Position numbers and translations under genes: made by a program. The notes under the pieces are model-generated. The model was not told the origin of the DNA. It saw only the letters and a list, made by a program, of their open reading frames with translations, and ran no database searches. DNA of 64,000 bases from contig CM047428.1 in assembly GCA_026168455.1 (NCBI GenBank), positions 37,880,546 to 37,944,545 of the forward strand, in the 5' to 3' direction. Below are positions 1-10,021 of the stretch, one piece after another (the stretch's first letter is position 1; the number at the start of each line of letters is the position of its first letter). This DNA is from Theocolax elegans (Eukaryota; Arthropoda; Insecta; Hymenoptera; Cerocephalidae).

Positions 1-208
1 TTACGTGATGACGGAGATTGTCAGGTGTTTTAACCCGACCTTACAAGGGTCACATCAAGGTCATACGAGAAATGCAAAACAAAAGTAATGTTTCTTACTT
101 TTAGCGTTATCCGGAAACAACGATGAGGACGTAGTAAGTTCTTTTTCCTTTGGAGTGCTTGATTATCGTGAGTCCCCTTGGAAACACATGCGTACACATC
201 TTTCAAAA

Positions 209-445
209 CTATCCACAGTCCTGAAGCAATGTATCTCGGGGAATCGCTGCGCAAGCTGTAGGGATTCGTTCTATTATATCCTTCCTCGTTGTTAGCCGTT
301 GTGCAAAAACAACATTTTTAAGTACCCTCACAAGAAAAACTCGGGTGACGTGAGATCCTGCGAACAAGAAGGCCATTGAATGGGGCCTCCATTGAATGAG
401 GCGCAGTATCATCTTGTTGAAACCACATTCTTTGCCGCGTTGCCA
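209..445 (-). pseudogene. DDE transposase C-terminal fragment (inverted copy)
   Basis: The minus strand encodes the C-terminal part of an IS630/Tc1-type transposase. The segment around NKMILR corresponds to the QQDGAxPH block, followed by a decayed SHVTR..FLVRVLKNVVF block, which matches the family's conserved 'DFFLWGxLKxxVY' region, and then an LTTRKDIIERI segment. In this family the transposase acts in the nucleus to excise and insert the element at TA sites. The fragment covers only about the last 80 residues, lacks the helix-turn-helix and the first catalytic Asp, and lies head-to-head with the plus-strand copy at 480-896. It is non-functional. Confidence 0.7.
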
Positions 446-479
446 AGGTATTGGTCGCACGAAAATCCTTACTAGTTTA

Positions 480-896
480 GAGCTGTGGACCATCAAAATC
501 GATGGAGTCTCATGGTCTGGTGCGAAATCGTAAATGGATATCTTATTGGACCTTACTTTTTTGATCAAAATGCTGACTGGCATAGCTACTTAGTGTTGAT
601 AAGGGACCATTATACCTAGCCTCTTGGAAACTGTTGGCTTGGCAACGAGGCAAAGAACGTGGCGTCAACAAGATGGTGCTGCGCCTCATTCAATGGAGGC
701 CCATTCAATGGCCTGCTTATTAACAGGATCTCACGCCACCCGACTTTTTCTTATGGGGGTACTTAAAAATGTTGTTTTTGCACAACGGCCAACAACGAGG
801 AATTCCCCGAGAAACATTGCTCAGGACTGTGGATAGATTTGAAAGACGTGTACGCATGTGTCTCCAAGGGGACTCACGATAATGAAACATCCCAAA
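480..896 (+). pseudogene. DDE transposase fragment of a Tc1/mariner-type element
   Basis: The plus strand reads through VDHQNRWSLMVW, GYLIGPYFF and, after frame breaks, RQQDGAAPH and SHATRLFLMGVLKNVVF. These are the middle and C-terminal blocks of an IS630-type DDE transposase: the MVWCGI block, the GPYFF block and the QQDGAPPH block with the second catalytic Asp. The tail reads DRFERRVRMCLQ in another frame, which is usual for the protein's C-terminus. The N-terminal DNA-binding domain is missing. An in-frame stop near 618 and frame changes around 650-840 show decay. The paralogue at 27790-28160 shares the same blocks. Confidence 0.75.
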
Positions 897-1473
897 GGAA
901 AAAGAACTTACTACATCCTCGTCGTTGTTTCCGGCTAACGCTAAAAGTAAGATCAGTACTTTTGATTTGCATTTCTCGTATGACCTTGATATGACCCTTG
1001 TAAGGTCGGGTTAAAAAACCAGAAAATCTCCGTCATCATGTAAGAAGTAACATTCTTTTAGGATCTAATATCATAAAACAAAGATTGCAGTCAAAAACAT
1101 GGTTTATGAATAAAAAATGCGCTATGACCTTCAAAAATTCTTGAAAATTGATTCCAAGGTCAAGCTAATCAAAGAGATTAACACACTTAGAATTTATTGA
1201 TCTTTCTTAAGCATTATAAACGGTAATAATGCCAGAAAAATTACGCTATTTGCGAAAAAGTACGGCTAATCGTTTTTTCAGACATTTGACCTTCATTTTT
1301 GACCTTTCCAAGGTCACAAAAACATTTTTTGCATGAGATAATTTTGATGTAAAATTTTCTGCTCTTGCGGAGTCTGCACTCAAAAATAGGGGTTCCCATT
1401 AGAAAAAACCATGTTGACCTTGAAATGACCTTCAAAATTGACTTTAAGGTCAAAACTAGTGGTACCATTAAAT

Positions 1474-2133
1474 GGTCACACCCTCTGGAAAACGGATCCT
1501 TACCAAACTCAAGGATATAATTTCTACTATAAAATCATGCAGAAAGCCGGAGTTTTAGTGTTCAATACCCATTTTTACGATAGATATAAGCAAATAATGA
1601 AAAATTTCGCAGAAAAAACCGTTGAGTTTGAACGCTTATAACTCAGAGACAATTAAAGATGTACGTATTAACTAAATTTTAAAAGAAAGTTGAGGTCGAG
1701 TAGATACGTTTTGAAAAAAAGGAAGCTCGAATATTTTAATATGGTCAAAAGTTATGGAAGAAATAAGAGTTAGACGAAATTTTATCGAAAATTTAAAGTT
1801 ACAATTTAATGATTTTTTTAGCCCAAAATTTCGTCTAATTCTTATTTCTCCCATAATTTGGACCATATTTAAATATTTGAGCTTCCTTTTTTTTAAAACG
1901 TATCTACTCGATCTCAGATTTCTTTTAAAATTTAGTCTATACGTATATCTTTAATTGTTTCTGAGTTATAAACATTCAAATTCAACGGTTTTTTCCGCGA
2001 GATTTTTCATTATTTGCTCATATCTATCGTAAAAATGGGCATTGGACATTAAAACTCCGGCTTTCTGCATGATTTTATACTAGAAATTATATCCTAGAGT
2101 TTGGTAAGGATCCGTTTTCCAGAGGGTGGGACC
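1474..2133. repeat. Fold-back MITE inserted in the mariner terminal repeat
   Basis: A 660-bp imperfect palindrome centred near 1805. The left end reads ggtcacaccctctggaaaac and the right end is its near-complement gttttccagagggtgggacc. Arms match inward for about 300 bp. The comparable region at 29180-29705 lacks this block, which shows that it is an insertion. The right half of the same family recurs at 19770-19931 and 22470-22841. No coding capacity is seen. Confidence 0.8.
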
Positions 2134-2225
2134 TCTCCTTGTAAGTTTTGTCTGAACCATTTTTCTGTAGGTGCCGTGGTTTAGAAGCAATTTGGGTCCA
2201 TAAATTAAAATGGGTAACCCTATAT

Positions 2226-2930
2226 ATATATATATATGTGTGTATAAAATCTTCTCTGCGTTTAATAGGATTGAAATTGTCGTAATTGTTAAACAACTAT
2301 ATTGTCAATAAAAACAGCCCAATTGAAAAGTTTATAAAATGGTTTTTAACTGTTTATAAGTTTTAAGCTTAATACATTAAATATTATGTGTTAGTTATTT
2401 CATTTACATTTACATTATTATTCACTTGTACATTACAATGATAAATATATATACACCCAACCAAATTATGAGGTGTTTCATATTAATGTATGGTGTCGAT
2501 TACTCAACAACCAAATGTTAGAATTACGGGTTCTGATTGAAATTAATAATTTTTATTTTTATTTTCATTTAAAGTATCATCATATCCTGCTTGGAAAATA
2601 CCCATTTATAGGGCTTCCTACTGCACTTGGACTCAGCTAGATCGAGCGGAAGTGTATGTGTGTTTGGTGTGTGAGTAGGTGTAAAACAACAACTTACCAC
2701 TATCAGCTGCGTTTGTATCCCACTGTCCGCGGTCGCGTATTCAGTATATTAGCGACTGACCAGAGAGACTGGTTATAGTCTCCTATGACCAGTACTCTCT
2801 CTGGCCATTCCACTATCCGCAACCTGTGGACGCGTCCGGTAGCATGGAAAAGTGCTTTACCCTCCAAAAGGGAGGTTCCCGGATCATTCAAAGTATATTA
2901 TTATAATCATTATCGTTATCAACATGACTG
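2226..2930. other. No gene recognised; AT-rich, with a compact GC-richer patch at 2640-2890
   Basis: 2226-2640 is AT-rich with short TA runs. Positions 2700-2891 are GC-richer, contain a small inverted repeat (gaccagagaga near 2758 against ctctctctggcc near 2810) and an open 62-codon minus-strand frame (2703-2891). I do not recognise the product. A structured RNA or SINE-like piece is possible but unproven. Confidence 0.4.
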
Positions 2931-3031
2931 CGACGCCTCGTACGAAGAAAAGCACAACTCAAAAAAGAAAAGATTTTGTCATGTTTTAAATGGGAAAACC
3001 TGAGTTGTGCTTTTCTTCGTACGAGGCGTCG
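2931..3031. repeat. Perfect 31-bp inverted repeat (hairpin)
   Basis: The arm cgacgcctcgtacgaagaaa... at 2931-2961 is exactly complementary to 3001-3031, with a 39-nt loop (2962-3000). No mismatch is visible over 31 bp. There is no clear target duplication. It could be a tiny fold-back element or a cruciform-forming site. Confidence 0.85.
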
Positions 3032-3075
3032 ATTATTACTAGTATTATAAATAAATTTATTATTCATAAAGATTT

Positions 3076-3225
3076 TTAAATTATTTTTCGAAGTCGTTCT
3101 TGATAAAGCAACATATAATTATCCATGACTATAATTCAACTTTATTAAATGGTTGACCTTCAGCTTCATTTATATTCATAGTAAATTTTAACCTTGTTGG
3201 AAATAGTTTTCTTACCATTTAAAAA
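3076..3225 (-). pseudogene. Helitron Rep/helicase (Pif1-type) C-terminal remnant
   Basis: On the minus strand one frame reads RKLFPTRLKFTMNINEAEGQ followed by PFNKVEL and a stop (3128-3130). This corresponds to the helicase block near the C-terminus of Helitron-encoded Pif1-like proteins (family pattern: R(R/K)xFPxRLxFAMTINKxQGQxxxKV). The reading continues past the stop to SWIIICCFIKND. Only about 35-45 residues survive. The Rep/HUH domain and Walker motifs are not in the window, so this is a decayed fragment of a rolling-circle transposon. Confidence 0.6.
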
Positions 3226-4265
3226 GGATTTCTCCTAATAACGGTTTTAAGCCAGTGTGTGGTAATAACACCATTTCGCCAGTATTTTTTCCAGTAATGA
3301 TTTTTTTTTGGTAATTATATATTTCCTAATTTTTATTATTAAAATTGGGTATTTGGTGTAAATGTGACATATGCGCGACGCGCATACATTTTTATTTTAG
3401 AAATAAATTCTACGACTCTTCCCATCGGTTATTCAGTTCGCGGAATCCTAACCGTTCGCGAGAGAGTAAAACTCCTTCTCCTCCCCGTGAGCTACGAGTT
3501 TCTCGCCGACGACTCCCAGATAGCACGTCGGGTCCGCAAAATTCACTCCCGTCTGGATCATGGTAACTCCCCTAGAGCTCGCGTGACACCGTTCTCGCCT
3601 CGATCGGAGACGGACGTCTCCTACCACGAACGCGAAACTGCGCATCCGTACATTCCCGAACTAACCTTTAACCTATCCATACCTACACACGAGGTAGCGA
3701 CTTGCGCTTTTCCGCTAACGCTCTAGTCACCAAAGGTAGTGCTACACTTCGTTAACAAACACACACCAAACCTGCGTGACACTTCAACTAAACGACCTTA
3801 CGCAACGAGCAAACGCTAAACTCTTGCGTTCCTCGCTAGCGCTCGAGCTCGAGCAGACGGTGCCGTGATGCGTTTAACGCGTGAGCTGCAAATCTGCCAG
3901 CATCTCAGAGGTGGGCTACTTCGCTCCACTTGCTAATCCGTGAGGTTCTCCCAACCCATTCCCCTCGATTCCCTCGCGACACGATAAATTGCGGGACACA
4001 CATACACACTACACGAGCCTCGTATTTTTGATATTTAAATTGAAGTTTTTTTTAATTATTTAATATCACCCTCTTCCTTGGTGGCGTACACCTTCATCTC
4101 TTTGACCAACTAGCTCTCCCCTCTCACCGGCGAGTTCAAGTCAAATATATTTAGAAATTTAATTGATATTAATTTTGAGATTTTTTCACCCTCCATTGTG
4201 TATTTTAAATAATTGTTGCGACGATGAGGGTCACACAGTAAAAAAACACAAATTTTTACTTTTTT
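3226..4265. other. No gene recognised; GC-richer block 3410-4020
   Basis: 3410-4020 is clearly richer in G+C and CpG than its surroundings. It holds a 120-codon open plus-strand frame (3364-3726) with no motif I recognise. It may be part of a transposon UTR. 4020-4265 is AT-rich with nothing recognised. Confidence 0.4.
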
Positions 4266-4307
4266 GTACAACGTTTCATCTGCTTATTTGCAGACCTCTT
4301 CAGGTAC
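4266..4307 (-). ncRNA. Hammerhead-ribozyme-like motif of PLE-1
   Basis: On the minus strand the order is GUAC, CUGAAGAG, stem II GUCUGC/GCAGAU with an AAAUAA loop, GAAA, CGUU, GUAC. The conserved core boxes CUGANGA and GAAA are present. GUAC on both sides can close stem I (4 bp), and A-CGU gives the minimal palindromic stem III known from hammerheads of Penelope-like elements. One extra G lies between CUGAAGA and stem II. The motif sits about 235 bp downstream of the PLE-1 endonuclease frame, as expected for a terminal repeat of that element. Self-cleavage is untested. Confidence 0.65.
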
Positions 4308-4541
4308 TGAAATATTTATTGAACACAACTATATAAATTATAACAATACATCAATATAGACAATTATAGAAAACCGTTATATACCTATGACACTGAACGA
4401 ACGAAAACAATTAGTACTGCTCAAGGAGCTAAGTCGAATAACGAGAACATATGGAAAGCACCTGTATTTATATCAAAACAAATTTTGAATGTGTAAGTAA
4501 TACATCGATTGTTTCATCTACATACATAGGTCAAAGTTAAA

Positions 4542-5562
4542 TCAAACCATTATATTTGTATATTGTCGGTGTAGAAATTGTGTATCTTCTTTTCTATTTA
4601 AAGTACCGTTATAATAATTAATATATAACATTTCTGAAATTAAACGTTTTTTATAACAAGGTTCATAGTCTAATATTTTTACATTCGTCCAATTAAATTC
4701 ATGATCTTTATTATTTGCAATATGTGCAGTAACAACTGCATCCGGGTTATTATTTTTTTGATGTTCTTTAATTCTTGTTTTAAGACCACGTTTTGTTTCA
4801 CCAGTCATATCCCACTTCGATGTTTTGTCTTTACCTAAAGTTATAACATTATCTAATTTTTTGCACATTAACGGACAAACATTTATATTGTATTTTTTTA
4901 ACATTTTGGAACATTTATTATAAAAATCTCTGTTATACGGTAGTGATATTGTACATATTGTAGGTCGCTTTTTCATACATTTGTTGTTATTTTCATATTT
5001 TATTTTTCTTAATCTATTTTCAATAGCCAAGTTAATAAATTTCAATGGATAGTCATTTATTCTCAGTAATTCTTTAACTATATTCATATTATCCTTATGA
5101 AATTGTTGGTGAGACAATTTTAACGCTCTGTCTATTAAATTATACACAATATTGCGCTTCTGTTGAACAGTATGATTAGATTTAAAACTCAATAACCTAG
5201 TAGAATTTGATGTTTTTCTAAACCAATTCGTAAAAATATTATTATTCTTTTTAATAAGTAAAATATCTAGAAAATTTATACAATTATTTGTTTCTATCTC
5301 ATGTGTAAATTTTAAACGTTCATTATAATTATTAAAAACATTGAGAACTAAATTTACATGATCTTTGTGTATACATAAAATAGTATCGTCAACATATCTA
5401 AAGTAAAAAATCGGAGAACAAATAAATTTTTCTTTTAATTCTAATAAACAATGAGTTTCCAGATCATCCATCACTAAATCCGCAAATAATGGTGATATTG
5501 GTGAACCCATTGGCGAACCAAAAATTTGTTTATATATTTTATTATTAAACGTAAACGTGACA
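4542..5562 (-). pseudogene. Penelope-like element (PLE-1) reverse transcriptase + damaged GIY-YIG endonuclease, 5'-truncated
   Basis: Penelope-like proteins copy RNA at a nick made by their own GIY-YIG endonuclease. The frame starts inside the reverse transcriptase: motif B GSPMGSPISPLFADLVMDDL, then the catalytic FRYVDD box, FLDILLIKKNN and the NWFRKTSNSTRLLSF block (thumb). A linker with ISLPYNRDFYNKC leads to LGKDKTSK. The GIY-YIG domain then lacks about 20 residues (the Cys-containing 'VYKxxCxxC..YVGQT' start) and resumes at GETKRGLKTRIKEH and LISEMLYI. RT motifs 1 to A are absent. Upstream codons (to 5609) are antisense to the terminal repeat of PLE-2, so the gene is a fused, inactive remnant. 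Confidence 0.85.
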
Positions 5563-5563
5563 C

Positions 5564-5772
5564 GACATGTGATGAGGAGCAGCAGCGAGCTCGAACCGTC
5601 GGACAGCATATTTGGGGTTGCTTTATTAATAATTTGTTTTTATTTTCAGTTAGTGTTTTTATTTTTCATTTTTTATTTTTATTATTTTTATAGATTCTTC
5701 GGGGGTGATTATAAGTAGGGGCAATCTGACTGCCCATATAATTGACTGTAAGACCGATAAAAATATTAATTA
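5564..5772 (+). repeat. Solo terminal-repeat fragment of PLE-2 with a decayed hammerhead motif
   Basis: From gatgaggagcagcagcgagc (5571) to about 5772 this matches the terminal repeat of PLE-2 at 12411-12661 and, inverted, at 7814-8057. The hammerhead core is damaged here (GUGAUGAG instead of CUGAUGAG, and GAAC for GAAA). It abuts the truncated PLE-1 gene, forming a chimeric junction near 5563. Confidence 0.8.
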
Positions 5773-6699
5773 ATTTAATATATTATTTAGCAAAGAAAAT
5801 TGCATCTATGTAAATTTTATAGGTAACCTGTTTTTTTCTTCTCTATATCAATATATTTTATCTATTATATTTTACAGTAAACTGCTCGTAATGAAGTATT
5901 TATACTATCTACATAAACGAGAATAATAAAATTAAATTTTGGTGTTTAATCTTAATTTCGACGTCAGGATTAAAATAAACGATCAGAGGACATTAATTAA
6001 TAAATTAATAAAAATATTTGTTGTCATTGTTTTGTTTTCACTTTCACTCAAACTTGCAAAGGCACATGCGTAAGTAAATTCAAAATTATCTTTTTACTAT
6101 TTTTCAACATACTGAAAAATTTTCGGACATGAGCACCTGATGTACATAACGCATATACAACCGAAAATCGTCGACATGTGGCGCCACTGTGTTGCGTATA
6201 TCAGTGTTGAAACTTGAAAAGCTGTTACTGAGCTACCGTGTACGTTTAAACATAACGTAAAGTTTAACTGGTTTTATAGTTGTACACATTAACAAGTTTT
6301 GAATTTTTTACAACATAATTTTGTTGATGTTCAAACTTGAAGGTTACACTTCAAAATTTCAGAATTTATCGGGCTTTGAGTTCTTACCACCAAGGGGATC
6401 CGACTGTTCTCTTTACCCTTTAGCGAAACAGTTGAATAGAAGGCATAAGTATAGCTAATTTAATATCCATTTGACGTCGCTTTCCACTGTGACCGGCGTC
6501 TAAAGAAGGGTTCTAGTTTCTTACTGAGGAAACCAAATCTGGAGAGCCGTGATCAAATCGCCAATTTTAATCTTTAATTTTTGGAATGACTTACTCTGGA
6601 ACTTCCACCAACCATAGTAGACGAAGAGAAGGCCTTGCTTAATAAAGTATATTGGTTCGCAAAGCCCAATAAATTATATATATATATATATCGGAAAAA
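5773..6699. other. No gene recognised
   Basis: AT-rich sequence with many stops on both strands. Short similarity near 6325-6365 (gttcaaacttgaaggttaca) to the repeat at 7145-7180 suggests an old copy of that dispersed repeat. Confidence 0.4.
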
Positions 6700-7060
6700 A
6701 ATAGTTCAAAAATTACTTCTTCTATGCATTTTTTAATTAAACGATGGCCCGCAATATTGGGTGAATAATGGGTAAGTAATAATATTTCCTTCTGCATACT
6801 TATTAATTACTTTTGCATAGAGAAACGTATAGTACGTTTATTAATAATTTATTATAATAATATAAATATATTTTAAAAGTAAATATACTTTATAAGTAGA
6901 TTTATATATTTAAAAAATGAATTAGCATTAGTATATCATATTTTTTTTGTTAATTTAATTTTTTATACTGTAAATTTATACTTTTATTACAATTATTTTT
7001 AGTGTAATTCTAAAAAAAATACGAAATAAAAGTAAATTAAAATTAGTGAAAACAAAAAGC
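6700..7060 (+). repeat. Dispersed repeat family R1, copy 1
   Basis: Diverged copy of 7180-7545. The shared start is an atgg(g/c)ccgcaatattgg block followed by tgaataatgggtaagtaa, then an AT-rich tail ending at cgaaataaaagt. Related starts occur at 17310-17350 and 20006-20046. All copies keep a consensus-like 5' splice site (GG|GTAAGT). Confidence 0.7.
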
Positions 7061-7139
7061 ATACCAAATCAATATATATTATTTATATAAATTTTATTAA
7101 AACAAATTATTTACAATATTATAAACTTTTACTTTGAAG

Positions 7140-7545
7140 GGTTTTTACTGTTCAAATTTGGAGGATACATTTCAAAACTTATTCCTTCTGTGCATTTTGT
7201 TTAATTTAAATGATGGGCCGCAATATTGGATGAATAATGGGTAAGTAAATTTGCTTTTGCATTCGTATTAATTATTTTTGGAAACAGAAACGTAAAGTAC
7301 TTTTATTAATTTATTTATTATAATAATATAAATATATTTTAAATGTAAATATACTTTATATTATAAGTAGATTTATATATCTAAAAAATGAAATAAAATT
7401 AGTTTATCATATTTTTTGTTGATTTGTATATTCAATTTTCTATATTATTAAAAGTTTATACTTTTATTATAATTATTTTTAGTGTAATTCTAAAAAAAAT
7501 ACGAAATAAAAGTGAGTTAATATTAGTGAAAAGAAAAAGTATACA
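7140..7545 (+). repeat. Dispersed repeat family R1, copy 2
   Basis: Second, longer copy beginning at ctgttcaaatttggagga. It shares order and sequence with copy 1 and with the start of the duplicated unit at 17236. It is head-to-tail with copy 1 and the two copies are diverged by substitutions and small indels. Confidence 0.7.
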
Positions 7546-7813
7546 AAATAAAAAAGAAAAGATATAAAAAATAATGAATAAATGTAAATATAAATATTAG
7601 TGAAAAATAAAAGTACACAAAATGTTCGTATATATATATATATATATTATAACGGTAAGCGAGTTACGGATCAGGCGGGCAGTGCGAAAGAGTATATACA
7701 GCGCGGCGCGCGCACGAACGCGCGAGAGTCGTGCGTGAAGAGAGAAAAGGTATCAAGTTCACGCGCGCACGGTGAGACAGCGTGTTGTGGAAGTCAAGAC
7801 TAATTTTTTTATT
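7546..7813. other. No gene recognised; short GC-rich patch with TA microsatellite
   Basis: 7628-7650 is a short TA run. 7655-7795 is GC-rich (cgcgcgc clusters) with a 67-codon open frame of no recognised family. It lies just outside the PLE-2 left terminal repeat. Confidence 0.35.
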
Positions 7814-8091
7814 AAATTAATTAATATTTTTATCGGTCTTACAGTCAATTATATGGGCAATCAGATTGCCCCTACTTATAATCACCCCCGAAGAATCTAT
7901 AAAAATAAAAATAAAAAATATAAAATATAAAAAATAAAAACACTAACTAAACATAAAAACAAATTATTAACAAAGCAATCTGACTGCCCCCCTGCACCAA
8001 AAATCCACTAACCCCAAATATGAAGTCCGACGTTTCGAGCTCGCTGCTGCTCCTCATCAGGGACTGAAATGAAAATCTATTCCACACTATA
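7814..8091 (-). repeat. PLE-2 terminal repeat, inverted copy
   Basis: Reverse complement of 12379-12661, matching from aaattaattaatattt to ctattccacactat with only few differences (for example gaagtccg against gatgtccg). Such pseudo-LTRs, direct or inverted, are usual in Penelope-like elements. Confidence 0.9.
8025..8064 (-). ncRNA. Hammerhead-ribozyme-like motif, PLE-2 inverted repeat copy
   Basis: The minus strand gives GUCC, CUGAUGAG, stem II GAGC/GCUC around AGCAGCGA, GAAA, CGUC, GGAC. CUGAUGA and GAAA are the invariant core boxes. GUCC pairs with GGAC as stem I, ACGU is the minimal stem III, and C precedes the expected cleavage site. One extra G separates CUGAUGA from the GAGC arm. It is a 40-nt match to 12404-12443. 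Confidence 0.75.
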
Positions 8092-8160
8092 TTTAAACCC
8101 TCAAAAAAGCCTCCCCACTCCAAGGACCCACCATAAAGAAATTCACACCAATAAACTAAG

Positions 8161-8535
8161 CTAAGTTAAGATAGGATGATAAATCTTATTTAATTTACTT
8201 GACTCTAACATTAAATTAACATTCTTATCATTCTTAAATATATGAATATTCTCAAGACTTTCTCTTTTAAATTTATTCATAATATTTTGTTCTAAAATTT
8301 TTACATTTTTAAAATCAAATGAATGAACAAAATCTAAACAATGCTCTTTCAAACCTGATGTGACAGATACACTCCTCAAACTATATTTATGTTCATAAAT
8401 TTTCTTTTTCAAATATCTACTAGTTTGACCAATGTAACATTTATCACAATCAATACAATTTATTTTATAAACAACTCCAGATTTATCATCCTTTCTATCT
8501 ATATCCTTACAATTATTAAACACGAAACTTAAATT
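8161..8535 (-). pseudogene. PLE-2 GIY-YIG endonuclease domain (separated from its RT by an insertion)
   Basis: This is the C-terminal endonuclease of PLE-2, which nicks target DNA to prime reverse transcription. It reads SGVVYKINCIDCDKCYIGQT (GIY-YIG core with the Cys-x2-Cys pair typical of PLEs), then SRYLKKKIYEHK, an H near SGLKEHCLDFVH, FDFKNVKILEQ with the catalytic-region Glu, and a C-terminal NVNLMLESSKLNKIYHP tail. There is no ATG; the frame simply enters from the linker at about 8535, where PLE-3 is inserted. It would have been continuous with the reverse transcriptase at 10487-12313, so it is now orphaned. Confidence 0.85.
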
Positions 8536-8539
8536 ATTA

Positions 8540-9005
8540 ATAAAAAGTGTCCTTTATTGATCGTCACGAACCAATGGTGTTTACAGATGTTTAGTTAAGT
8601 TACAAAATATGCCGACGTTTCGGACGTTTTTTCGCCGTCCCTTTTCAAGGCTAAAAAATTAATAATTTACAAAATATATAGATTAATACCCAGTAGTGAA
8701 ATATTTACATCGATGTCACAAAACAATTCATAACTCACCAAATTCTAACAAAACTCAAAAAAACCACATATCACTCGTGTAAATCTCGCAAAATCACTCT
8801 TCATTATTACATATCCATTCTATAAAAATTCAACGCATCACGTTTAATTCTCGAATTAAAAACAATAATTTTCATTAATACCATTAAAAAGAATACAATT
8901 TAAAAACCTTTTTGCTAATTTTCACCACCCACGCTGTCGTCTCCAGAACACATTGTTTAAAAAATATATATATATCTATATACATAGGACCTCCCCGAAG
9001 GGAGT
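8540..9005 (-). repeat. PLE-3 inverted terminal repeat, left
   Basis: Reverse complement of 10022-10487. The outer end is taaaaagtgtcctttattga and the inner end is ggacctccccgaagggagt. It contains a hammerhead-like motif at 8611-8651. Confidence 0.9.
8611..8651 (-). ncRNA. Variant hammerhead-like motif, PLE-3 left repeat
   Basis: The minus strand reads GCC, UUGAAAAG, stem II GGACG/CGUCC, GAAA, CGUC, GGC. The layout, the stem I closure (GCC/GGC) and the GAAACGUC end match the PLE hammerheads, but the first core box is UUGAAAA rather than CUGANGA (C3 and G8 changed). By known hammerhead chemistry this should weaken or abolish cleavage. Confidence 0.5.
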
Positions 9006-9040
9006 TGACTTCATAAATAAAGAAATTCATTAACAAACGA

Positions 9041-9598
9041 TTGTCACATTTACATAATGCTAATGATATTTTAATAAATAATAACATTATAAAAAGAAAT
9101 TTAATTTTGAGACCAAAGGTTGTTTTACCTTTTATTAAGGATTTAACACCGTGCCTCAATGTACTCATAAAAAAGTTTGATTTTCTACCAATAAACCGCA
9201 TGATCAATAAATTTAGCAATATTATAAAATTAGGCAAGGATAAAAATGAAAAACAGGAGATGTGCAATATTGTTTATAAACTACCTTGTAAAGACTGTAC
9301 AGCGCAATACATTGGCACGAGTAAACGTAAATTAAAATCACGAATTCGAGAGCATAAGAATGATGTACGCAATGAAAGTGAAAGATCTGCATTAGCGGTC
9401 CATAAGAGAAATACTAACCACAGGATTGATTTTAATAAGGTTTCTATCATTGATATCGAGAATAATATGAAAAAACGAATGTTTTCGGAGATGCTGAATA
9501 TATATACACACGATAACACACTTAACCGTATAGATGTGAATTTTTTGAAGAATATGTATAAAGAAGCGTTAAATACTGTGAAACTATATTGTAATTAA
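9041..9598 (+). CDS. PLE-3 GIY-YIG endonuclease domain
   Basis: An open frame of about 185 codons ends at a TAA at 9596-9598. It reads a PLE linker (VVLPFIKDLTPCL, FSNIIKLGKDKNEKQ) and then CNIVYKLPCKDCTAQYIGTS, the GIY-YIG core with its Cys-x2-Cys pair. SKRKLKSRIREHKND follows (conserved Arg and EH), then AVHKRNTNHRIDFNKVSIID and MFSEMLNIYTH with the conserved Glu, and a C-terminal DVNFLKNMYKEAL. The domain is complete and has no stops, unlike most PLE genes here. The frame opens at TTG 9041 with no good ATG, because the element is truncated upstream and joined to the inverted arm near 9006. Alone it could only nick DNA. Confidence 0.85.
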   Translation: MSHLHNANDILINNNIIKRNLILRPKVVLPFIKDLTPCLNVLIKKFDFLPINRMINKFSNIIKLGKDKNEKQEMCNIVYKLPCKDCTAQYIGTSKRKLKSRIREHKNDVRNESERSALAVHKRNTNHRIDFNKVSIIDIENNMKKRMFSEMLNIYTHDNTLNRIDVNFLKNMYKEALNTVKLYCN

Positions 9599-10021
9599 TA
9601 TTGTTTAATTGTTATAAATGTTTTTATGCTCTCCATTGCGTTTGTTGGCTTGAGAACAACTGGCTCTCGGTATTAGCGTACTATGTGTAGTGAGGAGGTT
9701 GGGCGACTCGCGTTAAGTTTCGGAGCGATCCGGGGAATCCCGGCAGTATTAAGATTGACGGGGCGTGCCACTTCTCCGCGGCGCATGTTCGCCTGATACG
9801 CGGGAGCTCTCGACTCGACTTAGCCTCGTAATACAAAATGTTCCCCTCTTTCGTTGGTTGGATTTATTAATGTATGGGGCGAATATATGTATGTATATAT
9901 GTATGTTGTGTATATGTACATATATGTATATATGTGTATATGTATGTGTATACTGTAAAATGTATTGATGGGAGGTTGGGCACGGGTCTGGAGACTTTAT
10001 GAAGTTTAATTGTGACTTAGG

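Larger units (their letters stand above)
1..2225. mobile_element. Tc1/mariner (IS630-type) element, rearranged, with long terminal inverted repeats
   Basis: Positions 1-130 and about 915-1045 are inverted copies of each other (both carry the gacggag/ctccgtc end and the aacccgacctt/aaggtcgggtt block). The right-hand repeat continues to about 2225, interrupted by a MITE at 1474-2133. The same end sequence recurs at 29041-29705 beside a second transposase copy, so the terminal repeats are long (roughly 0.65 kb). The interior holds two transposase fragments in opposite orientation, so this copy looks like an inverted dimer of the element's 3' half. The left end lies outside the window. The family assignment comes from the DDE fragments inside. 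Confidence 0.75.
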
